64,000 nucleotides of DNA from Chitinophagales bacterium (GCA_020635975.1 JACJYT010000002.1:422564-486563), one strand, 5' to 3'; counted from the first letter of the stretch, positions 44,010 to 51,716 are shown. Program-made: numbers and translations. The notes: generated by a model from the sequence alone, not told the origin.

Positions 44010-44357
44010 CTAACCCCCCTTCTTTTTTACTTGATAACCCTCCTTGAGGAGAAAATCAAAGATTTTATCTCGAAAGTCGCCTTGAACTACCACTTCTCCA
44101 TCTTTTGCTGCTCCGCCTGCTCCGCAAAGTCTTTTAAGAGTTTTAGCTAATTCTTTTAAATCGTCGTCATGTCCAAGAAAACCTTCCACCAAAGTAACTT
44201 TTTTACCTCCTCGTTGCTTCTTATCTACACTTACATATAGCTTTTGCTGTTTATTTTCTAGTGCTGGAATTTCTTCGATTTCTTCTTGAGGAAGTGCATC
44301 TGGATCGGTAGAATAAACCAATCCTTGAAGGTCTTCTAAACGCATTTTCTTTGCCAT
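44010..44357 (-). CDS. eIF1/SUI1-like translation initiation factor
   Basis: 115 aa. The C-terminal ~75 residues form a SUI1 domain: KKVTLVEGFLGHDDDLKELAKTL (split over about 52-74) and CGAGGAAKDGEVVVQGD (about 78-94), the family's typical GxGG then GxxxxxQGD pattern. Bacterial homologues (YciH) act in stringent selection of the initiator complex. Its ATG shares a base with the stop of the lipid kinase gene (TAATG), so the two are coupled. Confidence 0.9.
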   Translation of the reverse strand: MAKKMRLEDLQGLVYSTDPDALPQEEIEEIPALENKQQKLYVSVDKKQRGGKKVTLVEGFLGHDDDLKELAKTLKRLCGAGGAAKDGEVVVQGDFRDKIFDFLLKEGYQVKKKGG

Positions 44358-45256
44358 TAGTAATTATTTAAATTTGGAGAAACTAATACTTTTAAAGATA
44401 ATGGATTTACTTCAATCTCAAAATCACTGCTAGTAATGTTTGAATCGCCATCGAGTTGAATTGCCGATTTTTTATCGAGTACAATCTTCAACGATTTAGC
44501 ACGATAGATGGTGCATTCTTTAGCCAAATACATTTTACCTATCAATTCGAGAATGGCTATCCATAAAACCTTCCACATAGGAAAGCTTTGAATTACAATT
44601 AGGTCCATATAACCATCTGCTAAAGAAGCTTGTTCTACTTTACCTACCTTGTAGCCTAAATAACGAGCATTGTAAATAGTAAATAGATATATTTCTTTAG
44701 CGTGGGCTTGTCCGTCTACATTGTATTGATAAACTTGGGGTGTGTATTGAAAAAAAATGCTTTTGACGGTTGCTATGGTATAAGCCAAGAAACCACGTAA
44801 GCCTAAATGTCGGTAGGTTCTAGCTGCAAGAGCTTCTAAGCCTATTCCTGCAAAACTAACTACATCCCCTTTGTTTGTCTTTAAGGTGTCAATATGAATA
44901 GGCTTGCCAGTATTGATAATTTCTAAAGCTTTCTTTATGTTTTTAATGGGTAAATCTAAGTGATACGCCAAACCATTTCCTGATCCCAAGGGAATTATAG
45001 CTAAGCATAGGTCTGTGTTAACAATAGCTCTAGCTATTTCATTAATGGATCCGTCTCCGCCAACTGCCACTACAATATCCACCTTGTTATTCACTGCCTC
45101 TTTGGCAAGGTGAGTTGCATTACCAGCTTGTTTGGTGTAGGCAATTTCATAGCTATATTTCTTGTGGTCTAAATGCTCCCGAATTAGATTTGGAAGATTG
45201 GCCTTTTTTATATCTCCCGCAATGGGATTGACTATAAATAGAATTTGTTTTTTCAA
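44357..45256 (-). CDS. Diacylglycerol kinase-type lipid kinase
   Basis: 299 aa. DAGK catalytic domain: LFIVNPIAGD (5-14), the ATP-binding GGDGSINEIARAI (about 65-77) and PLGSGNGLAYHL (about 89-100), then the C-terminal YegS/DgkB-type beta domain. Phosphorylates diacylglycerol, a related lipid, or a sphingoid/ceramide base; some Bacteroidota make sphingolipids, so the lipid is open. The start codon is TTG (45256), since MKKQILFIVNP is the family N-terminus and no ATG lies upstream in frame. It follows nadC by 11 nt. Confidence 0.88.
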   Translation of the reverse strand: MKKQILFIVNPIAGDIKKANLPNLIREHLDHKKYSYEIAYTKQAGNATHLAKEAVNNKVDIVVAVGGDGSINEIARAIVNTDLCLAIIPLGSGNGLAYHLDLPIKNIKKALEIINTGKPIHIDTLKTNKGDVVSFAGIGLEALAARTYRHLGLRGFLAYTIATVKSIFFQYTPQVYQYNVDGQAHAKEIYLFTIYNARYLGYKVGKVEQASLADGYMDLIVIQSFPMWKVLWIAILELIGKMYLAKECTIYRAKSLKIVLDKKSAIQLDGDSNITSSDFEIEVNPLSLKVLVSPNLNNY

Positions 45257-45267
45257 GTTATTGCTGC

Positions 45268-46125
45268 TTAAATAGCTTTTAGACTAATGTCTAAACTAGT
45301 GTACGAATGGGTTAAAGCACCTACCGAAATATAATCTGGTTTTTCTTCAGCATAGGCTCGTATACTTTCTAAATGGATTCCTCCCGATACTTCGGTTTCG
45401 TACCTTTTATCGATAAGCTTAAGGGCCTCTCTAACTTGCTCTACGCTAAAATTATCGAGCATTATTCTTTGCACTCCTCCGTGCTCTAGCACCTGCTTGA
45501 GCTCATCTATGCTTCGGGTTTCTATTTCTATAGGCACCGAAAAAGAATTTTCTCTTAAGTAATTATTTGCGAGCTCAATTGCTTTTGCAATTCCTCCAGC
45601 GTAATCTACATGATTATCTTTTATCATAATCATGTCGTAAAGTCCGAAACGATGGTTACTAGCACCACCAATCTTAACTGCCCATTTCTCGAAATAACGC
45701 AGATTAGGGGTAGTTTTTCGCGTATCTAAAATTACAACTCCAGTACCTTCAACGGCTTGAACATACTTCCTAGTTAAACTGGCTATGCCACTCATTCTTT
45801 GCATAAAATTGAGTGCTAAGCGTTCTGCGGTTAGTATGCTTTGAGCACTTCCTTCTACATAAAAAATTTCATCTCCTACATGAACCTCATCTCCATCCTT
45901 AAACTTAGTTTCTACAAACTTTAAATTTTTATCTACTTGAGAGAAAATTTGTTTAGCCAGTTCTATGCCTGCTATCACACCATCCTCTTTAACTAAGGCC
46001 CTAGCTTTTCTCTGTGCTTTAGGGTCTATAGTAGATAGAGAGCTATGATCACCAAATGGAATATGATTTAAAGGATCTTGAAGGTCCTCTGCTAGTGCTT
46101 GTCTAATGAAATCTTCTACAGTCAT
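45268..46125 (-). CDS. nadC: Nicotinate-nucleotide pyrophosphorylase (quinolinate phosphoribosyltransferase)
   Basis: Makes nicotinate mononucleotide from quinolinate and PRPP, releasing CO2: the last step of de novo pyridine synthesis. 285 aa, normal length. Visible: the ILDTRKTTPNLR block (about 129-140) with the Arg/Lys pair that binds quinolinate, KIGGASNHRFGLYDMIMIKDNH (split, about 146-168), IEIETRSIDELK and ISVGALTHS near the end. The 55-nt leader upstream holds an intrinsic-terminator-like hairpin ending 4 nt before ATG, and a TTACAAATTGTAA palindrome, so expression may be controlled. Confidence 0.95.
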   Translation of the reverse strand: MTVEDFIRQALAEDLQDPLNHIPFGDHSSLSTIDPKAQRKARALVKEDGVIAGIELAKQIFSQVDKNLKFVETKFKDGDEVHVGDEIFYVEGSAQSILTAERLALNFMQRMSGIASLTRKYVQAVEGTGVVILDTRKTTPNLRYFEKWAVKIGGASNHRFGLYDMIMIKDNHVDYAGGIAKAIELANNYLRENSFSVPIEIETRSIDELKQVLEHGGVQRIMLDNFSVEQVREALKLIDKRYETEVSGGIHLESIRAYAEEKPDYISVGALTHSYTSLDISLKAI

Positions 46126-46128
46126 AAT

Positions 46129-46154
46129 AAAAAAAGTCCCGATAATTCGGGACT
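46129..46154 (-). terminator. Terminator or attenuator between DUF4783 gene and nadC
   Basis: Perfect 8-bp stem AGTCCCGA / TCGGGACT with a TAAT loop, followed on the minus strand by seven T. The T tract ends 3 nt before the nadC start codon. Confidence 0.75.
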
Positions 46155-46157
46155 AAT

Positions 46158-46170
46158 TTACAAATTGTAA
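46158..46170. promoter_or_regulatory. Palindrome upstream of nadC
   Basis: The 13-nt palindrome TTACAAATTGTAA (6-bp arms) lies between the DUF4783 stop codon and the nadC leader hairpin. It may be a repressor site; no match to a named operator is claimed. Confidence 0.35.
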
Positions 46171-46179
46171 GCGGAAAGC

Positions 46180-46575
46180 TTAATTTTTTTCAATTCTAAT
46201 TTCCTGAATGAGCATGCTGCCCATTTTCTCTTTAGCATAAACGTAGGTCCTGTACACACCACCTGAAGTAGTTAATTCTCCGATTTGGTATTTCGCACCG
46301 CTACCCGAATCTCCATTGTGAACTACCTTATACGATTTAGGACTATTGCTGCTAAAGAAGTTTTTGATAACCATCTCAGCCTGACTTTTACTGTACACCG
46401 CTTCGGTGTTTAAGATGGTTAGTTCAACATTACCATCAAAGTATTTGCCCAATTCGCTAGTATTGCCACTTTGTAAGGCACTACCAATTTTAGAGAAGTC
46501 TTGTGCATTTAAGCCACTCACGAAGAGGAAGATAAATGCAAAAAGAAAAAATTTTATTTTATTCAAAGCTTTCAT
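46180..46575 (-). CDS. DUF4783 domain secreted protein
   Basis: 131 aa, signal peptide (1-24, FFLFAFIFLFVSGLNA), then one DUF4783 domain (about 27-129): DFSKIGSALQSGNTSELGKY, VELTI, and KVVHNGDSGSGAKYQIGEL. The fold is NTF2/cystatin-like in related proteins, often a small ligand-binding cup. Function unknown, periplasmic. Its -7 box is at 46606, divergent from gpmI. Confidence 0.8.
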   Translation of the reverse strand: MKALNKIKFFLFAFIFLFVSGLNAQDFSKIGSALQSGNTSELGKYFDGNVELTILNTEAVYSKSQAEMVIKNFFSSNSPKSYKVVHNGDSGSGAKYQIGELTTSGGVYRTYVYAKEKMGSMLIQEIRIEKN

Positions 46576-46605
46576 TGCTTATAGATTTTATAGGAACAAA
46601 CTATC

Positions 46606-46613
46606 CAAAATTA
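46606..46613 (-). promoter_or_regulatory. -7 promoter box of the DUF4783 gene
   Basis: Minus-strand TAATTTTG, about 30 nt before ATG 46575. Confidence 0.5.
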
Positions 46614-46647
46614 TGCCAAAAAGTTCTTAAAAAGCATTTAAATAGCT

Positions 46648-46655
46648 TAATTTTG
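46648..46655 (+). promoter_or_regulatory. -7 promoter box of gpmI
   Basis: TAATTTTG, about 17 nt before the TTG start codon at 46673, and divergent from the DUF4783 promoter 35 nt away. Confidence 0.5.
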
Positions 46656-46672
46656 GTACAAATTACGACAAG

Positions 46673-48211
46673 TTGAATCAGAATTCCAAATCAAAAAAAA
46701 CTGCCCTGATAATAATGGATGGTTGGGGAAAAGAAATCGACCCGAAACGAAGTGCCATAGCGCAAGCTAAGACGCCGTTTGTAGATTCTTTGTATAGCAC
46801 TCGACCTTATTCTATGTTAACTACTTTTGGAGAAGCGGTGGGTTTGCCTGAAGGACAAATGGGGAATAGTGAGGTGGGGCATATGAATCTTGGTGCGGGC
46901 AGGGTGGTTTATCAAGAATTGCAAAGAATTAATCAGGCAATTAGCAGCGGCGACTTGGAAAAAAACGAAGTTCTTATAGCTGCTTTTCAAAGAGCTAAAG
47001 AGAAGGGCTCTGCCTTGCATTTAATGGGTTTAGTTTCGGATGGTGGCGTTCACTCGCACATAAATCATTTAATAGCCCTTTGTCGATATGCCGACAGATT
47101 TGGCTTGGAAAAAGTTTTCATTCATTGCTTTACCGATGGAAGAGATTGTGACCCAAAATCAGCTTACTCTTTTATAGAAAACTTACTGGCTGCAATTGCA
47201 GGTACCAAAATAAAAATTGCTAGTGTAGTTGGCCGTTATTACGCTATGGATAGAGATAAGCGCTGGGAACGAGTGAAGAAGGCTTACGAACTTTTAGTTA
47301 ATGGTGTGGGTGTGCCAACGAGGAAGGTCTTAGAGGCTATTCAAAGTTCTTATGATAAAAACATCAGTGATGAGTTTATAGAGCCAATAGTGCTTTGCGA
47401 TGAAAATAATAAGGCTATTGGACAAATTAAAGATGGCGATGAAGTGCTTTGTTTTAATTTTCGAACCGATAGATGCCGAGAAATTACTGAAGTACTTAGT
47501 CAGAGCGATATGCATGAATTTAATATGCACAAATTGAATCTTGGCTATACTACCATGACCAAGTATGACGAGAAGTTTGAAGGTGTTGCAGTGATTTTTG
47601 AAAAGGATAATTTGAAAAATACTTTGGGCGAAGTTTTAGCGTTAGAGGGTCGATCGCAATTAAGAATAGCAGAAACGGAGAAATATCCTCATGTAAGTTT
47701 TTTCTTTTCTGGTGGTCGTGAAGTGGCTTTTATCGGAGAAGATCGTATTATGATACCTTCGCCGAAGGTGGCAACCTACGATTTGCAACCAGAAATGAGT
47801 GCTGTAGGGGTGATGAATAGAGCGATGGATTATGTTGAGCAACACCAGCCAGATTTTGTTTGTTTGAATTTTGCTAATACCGACATGGTTGGACACACAG
47901 GCGATTTTGCTGCGGCCATGAAGGCTGCCGAAACTGTAGATTCTTGTGTAGAGGAACTAAGCACTTTTTTGTTAAAATGGGATTATGATATTCTTCTAAC
48001 AGCCGACCATGGCAATGCGGATGTAATGATTAATGAAGATGGTAGTCCTAATACGGCACACAGTACCAACTTGGTGCCCTTATTTTATCTTAGCAATTCT
48101 GATAGGTATACCCAACTTAAAGATGGTAAACTGGGAGATATTGCACCTACCATTTTAAAATTGATGCGTATTTCTTTACCTCCTCAAATGACAGGCAATG
48201 TACTATTGTAG
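46673..48211 (+). CDS. gpmI: 2,3-bisphosphoglycerate-independent phosphoglycerate mutase
   Basis: Glycolysis and gluconeogenesis: interconverts 3- and 2-phosphoglycerate with two Mn ions. 512 aa, normal length. Phosphatase-type metal sites: Asp16 in IIMDGWG, the phosphorylated Ser66 in MGNSEVGHMNLGAGR, Asp/His in NFANTDMVGHTG (about 400-411) and LTADHGNAD (about 447-455). The start is TTG: the family N-terminus MNxxxKKxALIIMDGWG begins exactly there, and no in-frame ATG occurs before the catalytic Asp. The lipoprotein gene downstream starts inside its 3' end. Confidence 0.96.
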   Translation: MNQNSKSKKTALIIMDGWGKEIDPKRSAIAQAKTPFVDSLYSTRPYSMLTTFGEAVGLPEGQMGNSEVGHMNLGAGRVVYQELQRINQAISSGDLEKNEVLIAAFQRAKEKGSALHLMGLVSDGGVHSHINHLIALCRYADRFGLEKVFIHCFTDGRDCDPKSAYSFIENLLAAIAGTKIKIASVVGRYYAMDRDKRWERVKKAYELLVNGVGVPTRKVLEAIQSSYDKNISDEFIEPIVLCDENNKAIGQIKDGDEVLCFNFRTDRCREITEVLSQSDMHEFNMHKLNLGYTTMTKYDEKFEGVAVIFEKDNLKNTLGEVLALEGRSQLRIAETEKYPHVSFFFSGGREVAFIGEDRIMIPSPKVATYDLQPEMSAVGVMNRAMDYVEQHQPDFVCLNFANTDMVGHTGDFAAAMKAAETVDSCVEELSTFLLKWDYDILLTADHGNADVMINEDGSPNTAHSTNLVPLFYLSNSDRYTQLKDGKLGDIAPTILKLMRISLPPQMTGNVLL

Positions 48212-48773
48212 GTGGTCGGTTTATTTTTGGCTAGTTGTTGCTATTTTGACTTTGCTAAGTGCTTGTTCGCCAGAAGAACAAGTTAAGCTAGACATTTATT
48301 TCGATAGTGCTGCTTATATGCAGGGCGAGATAGAAGCTATAAAAAAGCAAGTTCACTATGCCAGTGCTAGTTTGGCCTTAAATGGAGAAGTAGAGAAAAA
48401 AGATAAAATTAGCTTGAACGAAGAAAGTTTAGACCAGTTTGAGCAAATTTTTGATCAGGTAAATATCAACCAGGCTAAGTTAAGAGGAGAATATCAAGTA
48501 GATACTTTTTGGATTTTGGATCCAATTAGTGCGGAGCAAATTGAAATATGGAATTATACAAGTAGTAATGATAAGTTGAAGGTGAAATGGATGCAAGTTT
48601 ATAGCAATGGTTCACTCAAAGCCTCTATCGCAGATCATAATTTTTTGTTTAGCTATGAAAAAGAAATTTATTACGAGAAGCAGAAGAAAATGAGTGCCAT
48701 TTCTTGGCAGAAGACGCTAGGTATGGATACGCTTCATATTTTTAATGAATTAGAATTTATACCAGAGGATTGA
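48198..48773 (+). CDS. Lipoprotein of unknown function
   Basis: 191 aa. Signal peptide with lipobox LLSAC (Cys23) after the hydrophobic stretch VYFWLVVAILTLL. The mature region is short and beta-rich, with no family recognised; KMSAISWQKTLGMDTLHIF and charged repeats are visible. Its ATG (48198) lies 14 nt inside gpmI, so it is translated from the gpmI message. Membrane-anchored, likely facing the periplasm. Confidence 0.65.
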   Translation: MYYCRWSVYFWLVVAILTLLSACSPEEQVKLDIYFDSAAYMQGEIEAIKKQVHYASASLALNGEVEKKDKISLNEESLDQFEQIFDQVNINQAKLRGEYQVDTFWILDPISAEQIEIWNYTSSNDKLKVKWMQVYSNGSLKASIADHNFLFSYEKEIYYEKQKKMSAISWQKTLGMDTLHIFNELEFIPED

Positions 48774-48788
48774 TGTATTTTTTGGCAG

Positions 48789-48796
48789 TATTTTTG
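48789..48796 (+). promoter_or_regulatory. -7 promoter box of the DUF937-like gene
   Basis: TATTTTTG, about 38 nt before ATG 48836. Confidence 0.5.
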
Positions 48797-48835
48797 TAAA
48801 TTAAAGCTAAATTTTATCAACTTAAAAAAAATCAA

Positions 48836-49297
48836 ATGATAGATGTAATATTAAATGGCTTGAAAGAGCAAATTGGAGGTGAACTTCAAAATAAGGCTGG
48901 CGTTTCTTCAAATATGATGGACGATATTTTGAAAATTACAGGTTCTGTTGCTACAAAGGAGGTGTCGAAGCAAATGCTTAGTGGCAACTTGGATGCTGTA
49001 ATGAATTTGTTTTCTAATCAAGCGAACAATGCACAAGCGAATTCTCTACAAGATAATATTGTGAATGGAATGGTTACTAATTTTGTGCAAAAGCTAGGTT
49101 TAAATAAGCAAACTGCCACTACGGTAACTACAATTATTATTCCTGTTTTAATGAATTTGATTACGAAGAAAAATGCGGAAACACCAGATAACGATCCTTC
49201 ACCGCTTAACGATTTGTTTAATCCGAAAGGCAAAGGTGGCAGTGACGTATTAGGTGGTTTAATCGGTAAGACCTTGGGTGGTTTATTTGGAAAATAG
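48836..49297 (+). CDS. DUF937/YidB-like protein
   Basis: 153 aa. No signal peptide. Starts MIDVILNGLKEQIGG, with two helical repeats (about 5-65 and 67-110: VATKEVSKQMLSGNLDAVMN, then GMVTNFVQKLGLNKQTATTV) and a C-terminal glycine-rich tail DVLGGLIGKTLGGLFGK. This pattern resembles DUF937/YidB family proteins of unknown role. Monocistronic: promoter at 48789 and terminator at 49325. Confidence 0.72.
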   Translation: MIDVILNGLKEQIGGELQNKAGVSSNMMDDILKITGSVATKEVSKQMLSGNLDAVMNLFSNQANNAQANSLQDNIVNGMVTNFVQKLGLNKQTATTVTTIIIPVLMNLITKKNAETPDNDPSPLNDLFNPKGKGGSDVLGGLIGKTLGGLFGK

Positions 49298-49324
49298 CAG
49301 CTACTGCTTTAGAATTATAAACAA

Positions 49325-49357
49325 GGGTAAATCGAAATTTCGAGATGCCCTTTTTTT
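49325..49357 (+). terminator. Intrinsic terminator
   Basis: Imperfect stem GGGTAAATCGAAA / TTTCGAGATGCCC with a T7 tail, after the DUF937-like gene. Confidence 0.7.
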
Positions 49358-49360
49358 GTT

Positions 49361-49368
49361 TAAATTTG
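49361..49368 (+). promoter_or_regulatory. -7 promoter box of the HerA-like gene
   Basis: TAAATTTG, about 16 nt before ATG 49385. Confidence 0.5.
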
Positions 49369-49384
49369 TATTAATACAGGAGGA

Positions 49385-50923
49385 ATGAGTAAAGAGAAAT
49401 TTTTAGAAGAACTAGACTTGGGATACACCTTTAAAGGGGAGAGCTTGGTTTTAGGAACTGCTATTTTTGAGAAAGAAGCTATTCCAAATGCTTTGGTTAA
49501 AGTGCCCTTAAAGAGTTTAACTCGACATGGCTTGATAGCAGGTGCAACGGGAACAGGAAAAACAAAAACCTTGCAGGTTTTGGCGGAGCAATTAAGTGCC
49601 AATGGCATACCTTCTTTGGTTATGGATTTGAAAGGAGATTTAAGTGGCTTAGCAAGGGAAGGGGAAAATAATAAGCACATTGAATGGCGCCATGGTTTAA
49701 TAGGTATTCCTTACGAAGCAAAGGCAGCTCCTGTAGAACTCTTAAGCTTGTCTAGCGAAAGAGGGGTGAAATTAAGAGCTACGGTATCGGAGTTTGGTCC
49801 GGTTTTGATTTCTAAGATTTTGGACCTAAACGATACGCAAGCAGGAATTATAGCGGTTACTTTTAAGTATTGCGATGATAAAAAGATGCCTCTATTAGAT
49901 TTAAAGGATTTAAAGACGGTATTACAATTTGCCATAGATGAGGGTAAAGAAGAGTTTACTGAGAATTATGGTGCACTTTCTAGTACCTCGGTAAACACCA
50001 TAGTTAGGAAAATTATAGAGTTAGAGCAACAAGGAGCAGAAATGTTTTTTGGAGAGCTTAGCTTCGACGTAAGAGATTTATTGCGTAAGGATACAGATGG
50101 CAATGGGGTAGTGAATATTATTCGTTTAACAGATATACAAGACAGACCTAAGTTGTTTTCTACCTTTATGTTGAGTTTATTGGCGGAAGTTTACAGTACT
50201 TTTCCGGAGGCTGGTGATGTTGATAAGCCGAAGTTGTGCATTTTCATAGATGAGGCTCACTTAGTATTTAGCAATGCCTCTAAGGCTTTATTAGAGCAAA
50301 TAGAGGCAATTATCAAGTTAATTAGGTCGAAAGGGGTTGGTATTTATTTTGTAACGCAAAATCCAACCGATGTTCCAGATGCTGTTTTAAGTCAGCTGGG
50401 ACTAAAAGTACAACATGCCCTTAGGGCTTTTACAGCAAAGGATAGGAAGGAGATTAAGCAAACGGCCGAGAATTATCCGATTTCTGCATATTATAAAACA
50501 GATGAGGTACTAACCTCTTTGGGGACAGGAGAAGCATTGGTAAGTGCTTTGAATGAAAAAGGGATTCCTTGTCCTTTGGCAGCCACCTTGATGCGTGCGC
50601 CTCAAACTAGAATGGATATATTAAGTGATTCCGAGATAGACCAAATTGTTAAAAGCTCGCCTTTAGTTAATAAGTATAATGAGGTGATCGATAACAAGAG
50701 TGCCTATGAAATACTTAATGCTAAGATTGAAAAAGCGCAAGAAGCAGAGCAGCAAGCCAAGTTAAAAGAAGAACAAGAGAAGGCAAAGAAGCCAAGTACA
50801 AGAACAAAGAAGGAGCTAGGAACCATGGAGAAAATAAGTAAGAATACCTTGGTGCGACAAATAGGTAGAACAGTTTTCAAGGAAATTGCTAGAGGATTAC
50901 TCGGTGTTTTAGGGGCTAAATAA
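49385..50923 (+). CDS. HerA-like DUF853 ATPase
   Basis: 512 aa. FtsK/HerA-type P-loop ATPase of the DUF853 family (E. coli YjgR-like): Walker A GATGTGKT (53-60), Walker B CIFIDEAHL (about 279-287), and a conserved IRSKGVGIYFVTQNPTDVPD-like block (about 300-320). The C-terminal ~60 residues form a basic, Gln/Lys/Glu-rich coiled coil (AEQQAKLKEEQEKAK). An AGGAGGA at 49378-49384 touches the ATG, too close to act as an ordinary ribosome site. HerA partners (NurA) are absent nearby. Role unknown. Confidence 0.88.
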   Translation: MSKEKFLEELDLGYTFKGESLVLGTAIFEKEAIPNALVKVPLKSLTRHGLIAGATGTGKTKTLQVLAEQLSANGIPSLVMDLKGDLSGLAREGENNKHIEWRHGLIGIPYEAKAAPVELLSLSSERGVKLRATVSEFGPVLISKILDLNDTQAGIIAVTFKYCDDKKMPLLDLKDLKTVLQFAIDEGKEEFTENYGALSSTSVNTIVRKIIELEQQGAEMFFGELSFDVRDLLRKDTDGNGVVNIIRLTDIQDRPKLFSTFMLSLLAEVYSTFPEAGDVDKPKLCIFIDEAHLVFSNASKALLEQIEAIIKLIRSKGVGIYFVTQNPTDVPDAVLSQLGLKVQHALRAFTAKDRKEIKQTAENYPISAYYKTDEVLTSLGTGEALVSALNEKGIPCPLAATLMRAPQTRMDILSDSEIDQIVKSSPLVNKYNEVIDNKSAYEILNAKIEKAQEAEQQAKLKEEQEKAKKPSTRTKKELGTMEKISKNTLVRQIGRTVFKEIARGLLGVLGAK

Positions 50924-50963
50924 TTTTTTATGCTACAAGTATTTTTTATTCTAAATTTATACT

Positions 50964-50971
50964 TATATTTG
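50964..50971 (+). promoter_or_regulatory. -7 promoter box of the tRNA-Gly locus
   Basis: TATATTTG lies upstream of the tRNA relic (51018) and of tRNA-Gly (51114); transcription from it would start near 50977 and include both. Confidence 0.5.
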
Positions 50972-51017
50972 CATTCCATTTTGAAAAAGGTGGTAAAGTT
51001 CTAAGAACAAAAAATAA

Positions 51018-51081
51018 GCGAGAGTAGCTTCCCGAAGTTTCGGGAGTAGAGCATCCCGAAACTTGGAAATCAAGGTTGGGG
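51018..51081 (+). pseudogene. tRNA-Gly relic interrupted by an inverted repeat
   Basis: Three blocks identical to the downstream tRNA-Gly: GCGAGAGTAGCT (51018-51029), GTAGAGCA (51046-51053) and CAAGGTTGGGG (51071-51081). Between them, other sequence replaces the D-loop and anticodon parts: TCCCGAAGTTTCGGGA and TCCCGAAACTTGGAAAT. The inserts form an 11-bp perfect inverted repeat AAGTTTCGGGA / TCCCGAAACTT with the D-arm block GTAGAGCA as its 8-nt loop. Confidence 0.75.
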
Positions 51082-51113
51082 GATTGAGTTTAAAAATAGT
51101 TCAGTACAAATAA

Positions 51114-51186
51114 GCGAGAGTAGCTCAGCTGGTAGAGCACAACCTTGCCAAGGTTGGGGTCGCGAGTTCGAATCTCGTCTCCCGCT
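51114..51186 (+). tRNA. tRNA-Gly(GCC)
   Basis: Complete 73-nt cloverleaf: acceptor GCGAGAG/CTCCCGC with discriminator T, D arm GCTC/GAGC, anticodon stem CAACC/GGTTG with loop TTGCCAA (GCC), T arm GCGAG-TTCGAAT-CTCGT. CCA is not encoded. Confidence 0.96.
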
Positions 51187-51187
51187 C

Positions 51188-51223
51188 AAAGAAAGAAGAT
51201 TATTAATAATCTTCTTTCTTTTT
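51188..51223 (+). terminator. Terminator between tRNA-Gly and tRNA-Leu
   Basis: Long AT-rich hairpin (AAAGAAAGAAGATTA paired with TAATCTTCTTTCTTT, loop TTAA), then T. tRNA-Leu follows 8 nt later, so it could also act as a processing site rather than a terminator. Confidence 0.65.
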
Positions 51224-51230
51224 ACTACCT

Positions 51231-51314
51231 ACCCTGGTGGTGGAATTGGTAGACACGCAGGACTTAAAATCCTGTGATAGCAATATCGTGCGGGTTCAAG
51301 TCCCGCCCGGGGTA
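51231..51314 (+). tRNA. tRNA-Leu(TAA)
   Basis: 84-nt class II tRNA: acceptor ACCCTGG/CCGGGGT with discriminator A, D loop AATTGGTAGACACGC, anticodon stem CAGGA/TCCTG with loop CTTAAAA (TAA), long variable arm, T arm GCGGG-TTCAAGT-CCCGC. Confidence 0.96.
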
Positions 51315-51315
51315 C

Positions 51316-51366
51316 AAAAACAGAGTAAATTCAGAGCGATAGCGAAGATTTTACTCTGTTTTTTTT
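51316..51366 (+). terminator. Terminator of tRNA-Leu
   Basis: Stem AAAAACAGAGTAAA / TTTACTCTGTTTTT with a 20-nt loop, ending in T8. Confidence 0.75.
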
Positions 51367-51400
51367 CATTCTCACCCTCATTCTCGCTCTTTATCAAGAA

Positions 51401-51541
51401 ATGTTTGATTTTCAAAAACTAGAAGTTTATAAGAAATCTAAGTACTTTCATCAAAATTGTAAATCTATACTTCTAGCGGAGAAATTTCCGTGCGGTAGGG
51501 AGCTACCTCCCGACCTCTTAAAATCAGTCTTTAATACTTAA
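51401..51541 (+). pseudogene. Truncated four-helix-bundle (23S rRNA IVS type) protein gene
   Basis: 46 codons from ATG 51401 to TAA 51539. The first ~28 residues (MFDFQKLEVYKKSKYFHQNC) match the N-terminal helix typical of the four-helix-bundle family. After LLAEKF the match stops, replaced by a short hairpin GGTAGGGAG/CTCCCGACC (51494-51515) and an unrelated tail. The expected second helix with LNIAEGSG is missing downstream, so the gene is broken. Confidence 0.6.
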
Positions 51542-51690
51542 GGGTAAAGTAACAAGATATACTCAGTACTGGTTTGTATTGGAACAGAAGCTATTGAATG
51601 TCAGGTCATGCGAACTCGCACTTAACTGCCTTAATGAAGTCAAATAGTTGCGATATGACGCTTTCTAATCCAAATACTGAGGGCTAAAAA
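51542..51690. other. Unexplained imperfect palindrome next to tRNA-Cys
   Basis: No gene. The stretch is roughly self-complementary: CTCAGTA at 51563 faces TACTGAG at 51675, and GTCATGCGAACT (near 51605) faces AGTTGCGATATGAC (near 51646). It could be a structured RNA, a degraded element or an integration scar. Confidence 0.4.
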
Positions 51691-51691
51691 C

Positions 51692-51716
51692 AAAAAACCC
51701 GCTGAAGCGGGTTTTT
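51692..51716 (-). terminator. Terminator of tRNA-Cys
   Basis: Stem CCCGCT/AGCGGG within flanking A and T runs; minus-strand T tract follows tRNA-Cys. Confidence 0.8.

Noticed and set aside
49378..49384. AGGAGGA as ribosome binding site of the HerA-like gene
   Set aside because: It touches the start codon, leaving no spacing; other genes here lack such sites too.
51237..51422. 61-residue open frame starting MVELVDTQDLKSC
   Set aside because: It covers tRNA-Leu and its terminator; this is the well-known false frame on tRNA-Leu genes.
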